64,000 bases of DNA, from contig NZ_CP191258.1 of assembly GCF_050410795.1 (NCBI RefSeq), positions 2,852,001-2,916,000 of the forward strand, in the 5' to 3' direction. Each line of letters begins with the position of its first letter. The first letter of the stretch is position 1. The translations under genes and the position numbers were made by a program. This DNA is from Fontivita pretiosa. GTDB taxonomy: Bacteria; Planctomycetota; Phycisphaerae; Tepidisphaerales; Tepidisphaeraceae. A model generated the notes under the pieces. It worked only from the letters and a program-made list of their open reading frames with translations. It was not told the DNA's origin and searched no databases. Below are positions 17,709 to 25,523 of this stretch, one piece after another.

Positions 17709-17931
17709 TGCGACTCGAAGATGTTTCTGGGCAACCGCGATTGCCGGATGATGGATTGAAGCGTGCCAATCCGCAGTTCGGCATGATCGGGCACGATGAC
17801 GGTGATGGTCGAGCCGGCAATCGCCTGTTGCATCACCATATGGCTGCCGCGCTGCCGCAGGAACCGAAAGCCATGCTGCTCGAGGATGGCTCGTACCTCC
17901 CGGCCCCTGGCATGCGCTGCAACTTACCCAA
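17705..17931 (-). pseudogene. hicA: HicA-type mRNA interferase toxin, frameshifted
   Basis: The 227-bp segment encodes a HicA toxin only if two frames are joined. It would start at TTG (17929-17931), inside the end of hicB, and read GKLQRMPG. The continuation REVRAILEQHGFRFLRQRGS, with the conserved Gly-Ser-His of the active site, lies in another frame and runs to the TGA at 17705-17707. The slip is at CCAGGGGCCGGGAGG: two fewer G residues would restore a 74-residue HicA. The second frame has no ATG, GTG or TTG start before the REV block. In family members the catalytic histidine sits in this double-stranded-RNA-binding-like fold that cleaves mRNA. Either the toxin is dead, or the run of G residues is a sequencing error. 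Confidence 0.7.
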
Positions 17932-18154
17932 CCGTTACCTCCAGCGGCTCGACGCGCACTGCCGAACCAAGCCTGCTGGTAATCTCAGCATCGCTGGCGG
18001 TTTCGAAGAACAGCTCTACTGCCTCTTTCAAATTGGCGCGGGCCTCGTCAATGGTGCTGCCCTGGCTGGCCACGTCGATTTCGGGGCACAGTGCGACGTA
18101 ACCGTCGTCCTCGCGCTCAATCACGGCAGTAAGCTGAAGCGTGCGCATCGCCAT
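17924..18154 (-). CDS. hicB: HicB-family antitoxin
   Basis: This 76-residue protein has the HicB N-terminal fold: LTAVIEREDDGYVALCPEID, then VASQGSTIDEARANLKEAVELFFE. In type II HicAB systems this partly degraded RNase-H-like domain binds and blocks HicA. No DNA-binding ribbon-helix-helix or HTH tail is present, so any autoregulation would be indirect. The gene precedes hicA and overlaps it by eight bases, the order antitoxin first. If hicA is really broken, this antitoxin has lost its local partner. Confidence 0.85.
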   Translation of the reverse strand: MAMRTLQLTAVIEREDDGYVALCPEIDVASQGSTIDEARANLKEAVELFFETASDAEITSRLGSAVRVEPLEVTVG

Positions 18155-18173
18155 TGCTTCTGGTTCGACTCGA

Positions 18174-18746
18174 TCACTCGGCTTGATCCCAATCGATCGT
18201 CGGATCCCTGTAATCGTGCGGATCGTCCGGAAGCGAATCCAGGATCTTGTCGATCTTCTCGACCGTCAGGTTCTCGTGAAGCACCTGATTGATCAGCGCC
18301 GCCGGCGCCGTGCCGCACGAACCAAGACACTCCAATTCTACGAGGGTGAATCGCCTGTCTTCTGTCGTCTGGCCGATGTCGATGTTGAGCTTGCGCCTGA
18401 TGTGCTCGGTGATCGTCTCCGAGCCGCACAGCTCGCAGGCCAGCGAGCGGCAGACCTGAATCAGGTACTTGCCTTTGGGTTTGAGCCAGTATTCTTCATA
18501 GAAGCTGGCCGTGTCGAGCACTTCTGCCGGCGCAAGCTCCAGGAACTCGGCGACTTCCTGGATCGCCTGCATCGGAATCCAGCCGTAGGTGTGCTGGATA
18601 AGGTGAAGAGCCGGAAGCGTGACGGCGCGTCTGGTGGGATAGCGCGGGAAGTATTTCTCGCGCAGACGCTGCTTCATCGGTTCGGTCAGCAGCGGCTGCC
18701 CCGCTGCCACCTTCGCCGCACGACGATCTTCGACAATCCAGGCCAT
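18174..18746 (-). CDS. nuoE: NADH-quinone oxidoreductase subunit E (24 kDa)
   Basis: This 190-residue subunit has the thioredoxin-like [2Fe-2S] fold of NuoE. The helical N-terminus includes PALHLIQHTYGWIPMQAIQE. The cluster ligands lie in CRSLACELCG and CLGSCGTAP. It works with NuoF in the NADH-oxidising arm of complex I. The length is near the family's usual 160-190. It follows nuoD on the same strand after a 167-bp gap containing a hairpin; nuoF and nuoG are not downstream, so the complex I genes are dispersed in this genome or the pair serves another dehydrogenase. Confidence 0.92.
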   Translation of the reverse strand: MAWIVEDRRAAKVAAGQPLLTEPMKQRLREKYFPRYPTRRAVTLPALHLIQHTYGWIPMQAIQEVAEFLELAPAEVLDTASFYEEYWLKPKGKYLIQVCRSLACELCGSETITEHIRRKLNIDIGQTTEDRRFTLVELECLGSCGTAPAALINQVLHENLTVEKIDKILDSLPDDPHDYRDPTIDWDQAE

Positions 18747-18780
18747 GGTATGGTGTTCTCTGGTCGTTTGGTTTGAGCAG

Positions 18781-18797
18781 GGTGGGCATGGCCCACC
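18781..18797. repeat. Intergenic hairpin, 7-bp arms
   Basis: GGTGGGCATGGCCCACC is a perfect inverted repeat with seven-base arms and a three-base loop. It lies in the 167-bp gap between nuoD and nuoE and has no T run after it on either strand. It resembles the short GC-rich hairpins found elsewhere in this window. Confidence 0.55.
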
Positions 18798-18913
18798 GAT
18801 CGTTCATCACAACTGGAAAAGGTCGCTGTTTTTCGCCGCGCGGTCAAGAGTGGCGGTCTTGCTGCAATCGGCGCGGCAGATCGGGCAGCCAGGCGTCCGC
18901 CCTGGCCGGTCCC

Positions 18914-20191
18914 CTACCGATCGAGTTCCGCCGCGATCACGTTGATGCTGCCCAGCACCGCCACCACGTCGCTGAGCATGTGCCCTTCAATCTGCTTGGG
19001 AAACGACTGGTAGTTGATGAAGCTTGGCGGGCGCGTCCGCACACGCCACGGCACGTTATCTCCGGCGCTGACGATGTAGTAACCCAGCTCGCCGTTGGCG
19101 GTTTCGACACAGCCGTAGACTTCGCCCCTGGGCGCCTGGAAGCCGCGGTTGGTCATGATCAGCTCGAAGTGATGGATCAGCCCCTCGATGCTTGAATACA
19201 CCTGATCCTTGGGCGGCAAAACCGCCTTGCCCTCGGGACTGACATTGACCGGTCCGGGCGGCAGGCGATCGATAAGCTGGCGGATGATGTGGCACGACTG
19301 GCGCATCTCTTCCAGCCGCACCAGGTATCGCGCCAGCACGTCGCCGCTGGTCATGATCGGAACCTTGAAGTCCACCGCCGGACTGCCCTGCCCGTCCCAG
19401 TTGTCGGCGAAGCACAGATACGGCTCGTCCTTGCGCAGGTCGCGGGCCACGCCGCTGGCGCGCGCCATCGGCCCGGTCAGGCTCCAGGCGATTGCTTCCT
19501 CTCGCGTCATGGTGCCGATCCCCTTTGTGCGGTCGATGAAGATGCGGTTCTTGTTCAGCAGCTTCTCGATGTCCTCGATCGCGCGCGGCAGGGCGTCGTC
19601 GATCAGGTTGTGCACCATCGCCCGAAACACCGCCTCGTCCGGAAGATCCATGTTCAGCCCCCCTACCCGTGTCCAGCTCGTGTGAAACCGCTGGCCGGAC
19701 ATGTACTCGACGATGTCGTAGATCAGCTCGCGTTCGTTGAAGCCGTAAAGAAACGCGGTAAACGCGCCCAGATCCAGTCCCGCCGCGCCGATGCACAGCA
19801 GGTGCGACTGGATGCGGCCCAGCTCGCCCGCAATCGTGCGAAGTGCTTTGCAGCGCGGAGTCAGCTCGATTCCCATGAGCTTTTCGACCGCGGCATGCCA
19901 GGCCAGCTCGTTGTAGATCGGCGCGCTGTAGTCCATCCGATCGACGATCGTGACGTACTGGTTGTAGTTCAGCACTTCGCCGAGCTTCTCGAAACCGCTG
20001 TGCAGGTACCCGATGTGCGGCGTACAGCGGATCACCCGCTCGCCGTCCAGCTCCAGCACCAGGCGAAGCGTGGTATGCGTGGCCGGATGCTGCGGGCCGA
20101 AGTTCAAGGTCCAGCGATTGCCCGGCTCGGCGCCGTCGCGAAGTTGTTCGGGCAGCAGGTCGGTCGATGCTTCAGACAGGGTGTAGGGCAT
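18914..20191 (-). CDS. nuoD: NADH-quinone oxidoreductase subunit D (49 kDa)
   Basis: This 425-residue protein is a typical NuoD. It shows LNFGPQHPATHTTLRLVLEL near the N-terminus, HIGYLHSGFEKLGE, the quinone-site region around IYNELAWHAAVEKLMGIE, and the conserved end DVVAVLGSINVIAAELDR. NuoD and its partners form the quinone-binding peripheral arm of complex I and descend from NiFe hydrogenase large subunits, here lacking the cysteine ligands. The ATG at 20191 gives MPYTLSEAS; the open frame upstream is not family-like. nuoC and nuoB are not upstream: the next gene is the HTH-membrane protein, so the complex I genes are split in this genome. Confidence 0.95.
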   Translation of the reverse strand: MPYTLSEASTDLLPEQLRDGAEPGNRWTLNFGPQHPATHTTLRLVLELDGERVIRCTPHIGYLHSGFEKLGEVLNYNQYVTIVDRMDYSAPIYNELAWHAAVEKLMGIELTPRCKALRTIAGELGRIQSHLLCIGAAGLDLGAFTAFLYGFNERELIYDIVEYMSGQRFHTSWTRVGGLNMDLPDEAVFRAMVHNLIDDALPRAIEDIEKLLNKNRIFIDRTKGIGTMTREEAIAWSLTGPMARASGVARDLRKDEPYLCFADNWDGQGSPAVDFKVPIMTSGDVLARYLVRLEEMRQSCHIIRQLIDRLPPGPVNVSPEGKAVLPPKDQVYSSIEGLIHHFELIMTNRGFQAPRGEVYGCVETANGELGYYIVSAGDNVPWRVRTRPPSFINYQSFPKQIEGHMLSDVVAVLGSINVIAAELDR

Positions 20192-20313
20192 AAGGCGCGG
20201 GATTATAGCCGCAGCAGTGACTCCTGCCACGCTTCACGATCGCACGAGAAGAATCGCACGAGAAGATCAGTCTCTGAGCCCAGTGAGAAGCTGTCCTCAT
20301 GGCGTTGGCGGCT

Positions 20314-21009
20314 TCAGTCCACATCGGCGAACGCCGAGGCGAGTCGCTCCAGCAGCGACATCGGGCGGGTTGTCGGACCTTTGCCCGACTGGGCGAGCAG
20401 GTACTTGTGCTGTTCGATGTAGGCGGCAAGCCTGCCCGACGCCTCGGCGCCCTCGAGCCGGGCGCGCTCGGCCTCCTGTCGGGCACTGTCGCGTTCGGCC
20501 AGCAGCCGCTGCCGCTCCTGGTGGTACTGTTCCTTGAGCTGGCGGGCTTCGGCCTCGATGCGCTCGGCATATTCGCTGAGGTGTCGGACATCCTCGTTGG
20601 CGCGGGTGATTTTCTGAGTTGTCCAGCCGACGGCCACACACACGCCCACGCCGACGAACGCCACCACGCACCAGGCCACCACCGCCGACCGTCGGGCGCG
20701 CCCGGCCTCCTGTCGGACCAGCGCCAACTCCTCGCGGGCGCGGTGGGCGTCGTCCTGGGCGAACTTGACCAGCGCCGATGCGCTGCCGGTGGCTAGATGC
20801 ACCTGGTTGTCGGCAAGCTCACGCACCGCCTCCAGCGCCACCGCCGGCGTGGTGTCGGCCTCGTCGGGCAACGTCACCAGCACCTGGAGCAGTCCGTCAT
20901 CAGTCCGGCGAGCCTGGATCTTGCCGCTGGCAATGCGACGTTCGATCGTCCGCGTGTGGACTTTGAGAGTTGCGGCCGCTTCGACAACCGACATCCATTT
21001 GTCGGGCAT
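20314..21009 (-). CDS. Membrane-anchored HTH protein with coiled coil
   Basis: This 231-residue protein has three parts. Residues about 4-50 (WMSVVEAAATLKVHTRTIER, then RIASGKIQARRTDDG) match excisionase/MerR-like helix-turn-helix domains. A single membrane segment at about residues 110-132 (AVVAWCVVAFVGVGVCVAVG) follows. The rest is a charged coiled coil (EYAERIEAEARQLKEQY and following) with a basic tail. The start at 21009 has GGAGG eight bases before it. It is divergent from parB with 292 bp between, so the pair could be linked functionally, for instance as a DNA-membrane tether, but that is inference. No named family was recognised beyond the HTH. Confidence 0.7.
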   Translation of the reverse strand: MPDKWMSVVEAAATLKVHTRTIERRIASGKIQARRTDDGLLQVLVTLPDEADTTPAVALEAVRELADNQVHLATGSASALVKFAQDDAHRAREELALVRQEAGRARRSAVVAWCVVAFVGVGVCVAVGWTTQKITRANEDVRHLSEYAERIEAEARQLKEQYHQERQRLLAERDSARQEAERARLEGAEASGRLAAYIEQHKYLLAQSGKGPTTRPMSLLERLASAFADVD

Positions 21010-21244
21010 GACAGGTTCCTCCGTGAACGCTGTGACTGGTTGTGGATGCAATCTGAGTCGGACAAATGTCCGGCAGCGGTACAGAATTTACCCGGTCACA
21101 ATCGGGTGTCAAACGTCGCCCGACCACTTCACGCAAATATTTGATACTTCTGATTGCAGTTCGGTAGCTCAAGCGACTTGAACCCCCCTGCCGCGGCGGC
21201 TATCCTGCCCATCACTTCAGACGGATCAGCGAATGGAGGTTGTG

Positions 21245-21260
21245 TGTGCCACGTGGCACA
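21245..21260. promoter_or_regulatory. parS: parS-like palindrome 1
   Basis: TGTGCCACGTGGCACA is a perfect 16-bp palindrome, 41 bp before the parB start. It shares the CACGTG centre and the outer TGT/ACA with the common parS sequence and matches it at 12 of 16 positions. The same 16-mer recurs just after parB. In other bacteria ParB loads at such sites; this copy may also tune parB transcription. Confidence 0.7.
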
Positions 21261-21301
21261 ACCGCTTCGGACCTTCCTTGACTGGGAAAGGAGTCCCGAT
21301 C

Positions 21302-22285
21302 ATGACCCAACCGGTAACCGCCCACCAGCAACAGGCGTCACCCAAATCCCGCAGCCGACTCGGCAGGGGGCTGAGCAGCCTGATCTCCATGTCCGATCTG
21401 CCCGTCGAAGCGGAGGTCAAGCCGCCGCAGACTACCCCAGTTGAGCAGCCCGTCGCGCCAGAAGCCAACGACCACACGGCAGCTGGCAGCCGAGCGCCAA
21501 ACGGGATGATCGAAGTCCCGATCGACTCGATTGCGCCCAACCCGCATCAGCCCCGCCGGCAGATGAATGACGCCTCCCTGGCGGAACTTGCGGCCAGCCT
21601 CCGTGCCACGGGGTTGATCCAGCCTGTGATCGTCCGAAAGGTCGAATCGGGCTACGAGCTTATCGCCGGCGAAAGGCGGCTGCGGGCGGCCAGGCTCGCC
21701 GGACTGAGCACCATCCCCGCGTTGGTGCGCGAGGTCGATGCCGCTGCCCAAGCCCAGATGGCCCTGGTCGAGAACATCCACCGGGAAAACCTCAACCCGA
21801 TCGATCGCGCCCTGGCGTACCGGGCGCTGATGAATCAGCTCGGACTGACCCAGGTTGAGCTGGCTGCACGCCTGGGCGAGGATCGCACCAGCATTGCTCA
21901 CTATCTTCGGCTGCTGGATCTGGCCGAGCCGGTGCGCAACCTGGTTCGCGACGGCAGGCTTTCCCTGGGTCATGCAAAGCTCCTGGCGGGGGTGTCCGAC
22001 ATCCTCCAACAACAGCGGCTGGCCGACATGTGCGTGACGCAGGAGCTGTCGGTGCGCGGTCTGGAACGACTGCTGGCCGGCAAGCAACCGCCCGCGGCTG
22101 CATCCAGGAACAAGCCCAGTTCCGCGCACCTACAGCACATGGAGAAGGCGATCTCGCGGCAGCTCGGCATGCGGGTGCAGCTTCGCGCCGCCAGCAAGAC
22201 CAAAGGCAGGCTGGTGATCCACTACGCCTCACTGGATCAGTTCGATGAGTTGTTGAAGCGAATGGGAGTGCACTTGGAGGAGTAG
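21302..22285 (+). CDS. parB: ParB/Spo0J-family chromosome-partition protein
   Basis: This 327-residue protein is a chromosomal-type ParB. The N-terminus carries SRLGRGLSSLI (residues 18-28), the basic segment that stimulates the ParA ATPase. The CTP-binding ParB/Srx domain follows with IAPNPHQPRR and the catalytic motif GERRLRAARLAG (GERR at 123-126). The parS-binding HTH is TQVELAARLGEDRTSIAHYL, and a C-terminal dimerisation part closes the protein. ParB spreads from parS sites as a CTP-dependent clamp for origin segregation. The ATG at 21302 has AAAGGAG upstream. Unusually no parA lies beside it; neighbours are the HTH-membrane gene and pntB. Identical parS-like palindromes flank the gene. 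Confidence 0.95.
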   Translation: MTQPVTAHQQQASPKSRSRLGRGLSSLISMSDLPVEAEVKPPQTTPVEQPVAPEANDHTAAGSRAPNGMIEVPIDSIAPNPHQPRRQMNDASLAELAASLRATGLIQPVIVRKVESGYELIAGERRLRAARLAGLSTIPALVREVDAAAQAQMALVENIHRENLNPIDRALAYRALMNQLGLTQVELAARLGEDRTSIAHYLRLLDLAEPVRNLVRDGRLSLGHAKLLAGVSDILQQQRLADMCVTQELSVRGLERLLAGKQPPAAASRNKPSSAHLQHMEKAISRQLGMRVQLRAASKTKGRLVIHYASLDQFDELLKRMGVHLEE

Positions 22286-22345
22286 GCGGCGGTTGATTCT
22301 TGATCTTGGATCGGCGATTGGCGATCCGCCAGCCGGGAACGATAC

Positions 22346-22361
22346 TGTGCCACGTGGCACA
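22346..22361. promoter_or_regulatory. parS: parS-like palindrome 2
   Basis: This is the second exact copy of TGTGCCACGTGGCACA. It lies 60 bp after the parB stop and 20 bp beyond the pntB stop, between two convergent genes, so it has no promoter role and is best explained as a ParB loading site. Confidence 0.7.
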
Positions 22362-22381
22362 CAAGCTCTGGCGGATCGCGC

Positions 22382-23827
22382 TTACATTTCCTTCAACGCC
22401 ATCACGATATCCAGAACCGCCTTCTTGCCGTCGGCGAAGTACATCAGGCAATTGTCAGCCGCGAAAAGGGGATTGGGAATGCCGGCGAAGCCCGGGCTGA
22501 GGCTTCGCTTGATCACCACAACCGTGCGACACTGATCGACGTTCAGGATCGGCATGCCCGCGATCGGGCTGTTGGGATTGTTCCGGGCGTCGGGGTTGAC
22601 CACGTCGTTGGCGCCGATCACGATCGCCACGTCGAACTCTTTCATCTGCGGATTGATCCGGTCCATCTCCTGCATCCGCTCGTAGGGGATGTTGACCTCG
22701 GCCAGCAGCACGTTCATGTGTCCGGGCATTCGCCCGGCCACCGGGTGAATCGCAAACTGCACGTCCACGCCCCGATCCATCAGTTCCTTGTACAGGTCAT
22801 AAACCGCGTGCTGGGCCTGGGAGACGGCCATGCCGTAGCCGGGAACGATGACTACCCGGCGGGCGCTGTCCAGCAGCATGGCGATCTCCTCGGCGGTGGT
22901 GGTTTTGATCTTGCCGCCATAAACATCGTCTGCTTTTGAACTTACAGCTCCGACGCCCATCCCGCCAAACAGCACATTGGCCAGCGAGCGGTTCATCGCC
23001 TTGCACATGATCTGCGTGAGGATGATCCCGCTGGCGCCGACCAACGCGCCGGTGATGATCAGCACGTTGTTATTGATCACAAACCCCGTTGTCGCCCCCG
23101 CCAGGCCCGAATAGCTGTTCAGCAACGAGATCACCACCGGCATGTCCGCCCCGCCGATGCGATTGACCAGCAGCACCCCCAGTACCGACGCCACCACCGC
23201 CAGCAGCAGATACCACACACCCGCCCAACTGGGTTGAACCACCAGCAGTGCCCCCAGCCCCAGCGCCAGCACCAGCAACGCGGCGTTGATCCACTGTTGA
23301 AAAGGCAGCCCCAGGTCTTTCTTGAAAACATCGAGCTCTTCAAGCTTTCCCCACGCGACCAGACTTCCCCAGAACGTGACCGCCCCGATCAGACCCGACA
23401 GGGCGATGGCGACCAGGGACTGGACGGTTTCAACGGTGCTGGGCGGCAGCGGCATCGTCGCCGGGCCGGTGGTGGGGGACTGCACGGCGGCCTGCCCGCT
23501 CATGGCGCCGATGGCGGCGATGGCCGCCACCAGCGTCGATGCCCCCCCGCCAAAGCCGTTCAGCAGCGCGACCATCTGGGGCATGGCGGTCATCTGCACC
23601 CGCATCGCCAGCGTCGCGCCGATCGCCGCGCCGAGCAGCAGCCCGGCGATCACGATCCACCAGTTGAACTCGGTGGTCAGCGGGGTGGCGACAATCGCCA
23701 GCAGCATCCCCGCGGCACTGAGCAGGTTGCCGCGCACCGCTGTGCGGGGATGGGTCATGCCCTTGATGCCGAAGATGAACAGCACCGCCGACGCCAGGTA
23801 CAGCAGATTTGCCCACAGGCTCCACAC
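22382..23827 (-). CDS. pntB: Proton-translocating NAD(P) transhydrogenase, beta subunit
   Basis: This 481-residue subunit has an N-terminal membrane domain of about eight to nine helices (LANLLYLASAVLFIFGIKGM-like start) and a C-terminal NADP(H)-binding domain III with VVIVPGYGMAVSQAQHAVYD, HPVAGRMPGHMNVLLAE and VAIVIGANDVVNP. The enzyme moves hydride from NADH to NADP+ using the proton gradient. It is the last of three genes, six bases after pntAb. Together with the nearby hydrogenase and Nuo genes it forms a nicotinamide-redox region. The length matches the family. Confidence 0.96.
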   Translation of the reverse strand: MWSLWANLLYLASAVLFIFGIKGMTHPRTAVRGNLLSAAGMLLAIVATPLTTEFNWWIVIAGLLLGAAIGATLAMRVQMTAMPQMVALLNGFGGGASTLVAAIAAIGAMSGQAAVQSPTTGPATMPLPPSTVETVQSLVAIALSGLIGAVTFWGSLVAWGKLEELDVFKKDLGLPFQQWINAALLVLALGLGALLVVQPSWAGVWYLLLAVVASVLGVLLVNRIGGADMPVVISLLNSYSGLAGATTGFVINNNVLIITGALVGASGIILTQIMCKAMNRSLANVLFGGMGVGAVSSKADDVYGGKIKTTTAEEIAMLLDSARRVVIVPGYGMAVSQAQHAVYDLYKELMDRGVDVQFAIHPVAGRMPGHMNVLLAEVNIPYERMQEMDRINPQMKEFDVAIVIGANDVVNPDARNNPNSPIAGMPILNVDQCRTVVVIKRSLSPGFAGIPNPLFAADNCLMYFADGKKAVLDIVMALKEM

Positions 23828-23833
23828 GGCAGA

Positions 23834-24157
23834 TCAGTCCTTTCCAGCGGAATGATTTTGAGGTTGCGGCTGGCTTTCAGCTCGATGTGCCCGGAACATC
23901 CCGAGCATGCGGTGGGTGACCAGGTAGCCGCCGACGACATTGATCGTCGCCAGCACGATCGCCAAAAACGCCAGCGTGCCGTCCAGCCACCCCGGATGCC
24001 GGTGCGCCACAATCAGCGCGCCCACAATTGTGATCCCGCTGATCGCGTTGGATCCGCTCATCAGCGGCGTGTGCAGCGTCGGCGGTACCTTCGTGATGAT
24101 TTCAAAACCAATGAAGATCGCCAGCACGAAGATCGTCAACAGCATGATGAAGGTCAT
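23834..24157 (-). CDS. pntAB: NAD(P) transhydrogenase alpha-2 subunit (membrane part)
   Basis: This 107-residue protein has three to four membrane helices and the conserved segment TKVPPTLHTPLMSGSNAISG, which marks the membrane part of the alpha subunit. In organisms with split alpha genes (for example Rhodospirillum) this is PntAb; it joins PntB in forming the proton channel. It lies 37 bases after pntAa and six before pntB. The C-terminal 15 residues are polar and variable. Confidence 0.95.
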   Translation of the reverse strand: MTFIMLLTIFVLAIFIGFEIITKVPPTLHTPLMSGSNAISGITIVGALIVAHRHPGWLDGTLAFLAIVLATINVVGGYLVTHRMLGMFRAHRAESQPQPQNHSAGKD

Positions 24158-24194
24158 GGCCGGTCCCGTAGCAGTTCACTGGTCAAAACGATGT

Positions 24195-25409
24195 TTACCC
24201 GGCGGCTCTGGTCGGCTGCGGCACGCGCTGAATCGGCTCCAGCCCCATCAGTTGCCGCACACGCGGATGCACCACCTGCCCGTCGCGGCACACCAGAATG
24301 CTCGCGACGATCTCGTCGCTCTCGTCCAGCCGCGGCTGTGATGGCGCCGGCTCACCTTTCCTGGCCGAAAACAGATGTCGCAGCAGATTCACAACGTTGT
24401 TGGCGTACATCTGGCTGGCGTGCTGCGCCGCGGAGCTGACCAGGTTGGGATCTCCAACGATCGTGATCGAGCCATGGCGGATCGTCTGCCCGGGCTGAGT
24501 CAGTTCGCAGTTCCCGCCACGCTCGGCGGCCAGGTCCACAATCACCCCGCCATGAGGCATCGCCTCCACCATCTCCCGCGTCACTAGGATCGGGGCACGC
24601 TGACCGGGAACCAGCGCGGTCGTGATCACCACATCCGACTCGGCCACCACACGGTGCATCAACTCGCGCTGCCGGCGAAGCTGGTCTTCGGATTGTGCCC
24701 TGGCGTAGCCGCTGGGGTCCTGCGCGGCGGCGGTGTCCAGCGGCAACTGTACAAATCGTCCGCCAACGCTTTCGACCTGCTCCTTGACCACCGGGCGAAC
24801 GTCGAACGCGCTGACAATCGCCCCCAGACGATTCGCCGTCGCGATCGCCTGGAGCCCGGCGACTCCGGCGCCGATCACGAACACACGGGCCGGTTGCAGG
24901 GTGCCGGCGGCGGTCATCATCATCGGGAAGATCCGTCCCAACAGGTCGGCGGCGCGGATCACCGCCTTGTACCCCGCCAGACTCGCCTGGCTGGACAGCA
25001 CGTCCATGCTCTGCGCGCGGGTGATGCGCGGCAAAAGCTCCAGCGCCAGCAACGTGACCCCTCGTTCGGCCAGCGCCTTGATCGCCTCCAGCGCCAGCAG
25101 CGGCTCGGCCAGCCCGATCAGAATCTGCCCGGATTGAAAGTACGCAAGATCGTTCATCCCCGCGTGCGGATTGGCCCCGGGCGTGCGGACCTGAAGGATC
25201 ATCTGGGCCTGGGCGATCAACTGGCCGCGGTCCTCGATCACTTCGACGCCGCGCTGGCGATACTGCTGATCGTCGAATCCCGACTCCAGGCCGGCGCCCT
25301 GCTCCAGGCGCACCTGATGCCCGTCTTTGATAAGCCCCGCCGCCGCCAGCGGCACCAGGGCCACGCGTCTTTCCCCCGGGCACGTTTCTTTCGGTACTGC
25401 AATGATCAT
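24195..25409 (-). CDS. pntAA: NAD(P) transhydrogenase alpha-1 subunit (NAD-binding)
   Basis: This 404-residue soluble subunit binds NAD(H) (domain I). It begins MIIAVPKETCPGERRVALVP, the standard start of the alanine dehydrogenase/PNT family. The Rossmann motif VFVIGAGVAGLQAIATANRL is near residue 170, and GGVIVDLAAERGGNCELTQP follows near residue 270. The C-terminal 30 residues are poorly conserved. The ATG at 25409 is chosen from this alignment; the longer frame upstream is not family-like. It is the first gene of the pntAa-Ab-B operon and is divergent from deoC, with about 115 bp between them for both promoters. Confidence 0.95.
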   Translation of the reverse strand: MIIAVPKETCPGERRVALVPLAAAGLIKDGHQVRLEQGAGLESGFDDQQYRQRGVEVIEDRGQLIAQAQMILQVRTPGANPHAGMNDLAYFQSGQILIGLAEPLLALEAIKALAERGVTLLALELLPRITRAQSMDVLSSQASLAGYKAVIRAADLLGRIFPMMMTAAGTLQPARVFVIGAGVAGLQAIATANRLGAIVSAFDVRPVVKEQVESVGGRFVQLPLDTAAAQDPSGYARAQSEDQLRRQRELMHRVVAESDVVITTALVPGQRAPILVTREMVEAMPHGGVIVDLAAERGGNCELTQPGQTIRHGSITIVGDPNLVSSAAQHASQMYANNVVNLLRHLFSARKGEPAPSQPRLDESDEIVASILVCRDGQVVHPRVRQLMGLEPIQRVPQPTRAAG

Positions 25410-25523
25410 TGGCCGATACCTTCCCGGTGCAGATGGAGCGGGCATGCTACGATCAACCCCGCCGAACCCGCAAGCCGCCGCAACGGATTTTCACAGCTCG
25501 TCTTCCGTGGTATCCTGCCAGAG

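Noticed and set aside
21150..21200. Sequence with GGTAGCTCA and a TTGAACCCC stretch that recalls tRNA arms
   Set aside because: No acceptor or anticodon stems can be formed in the right order.
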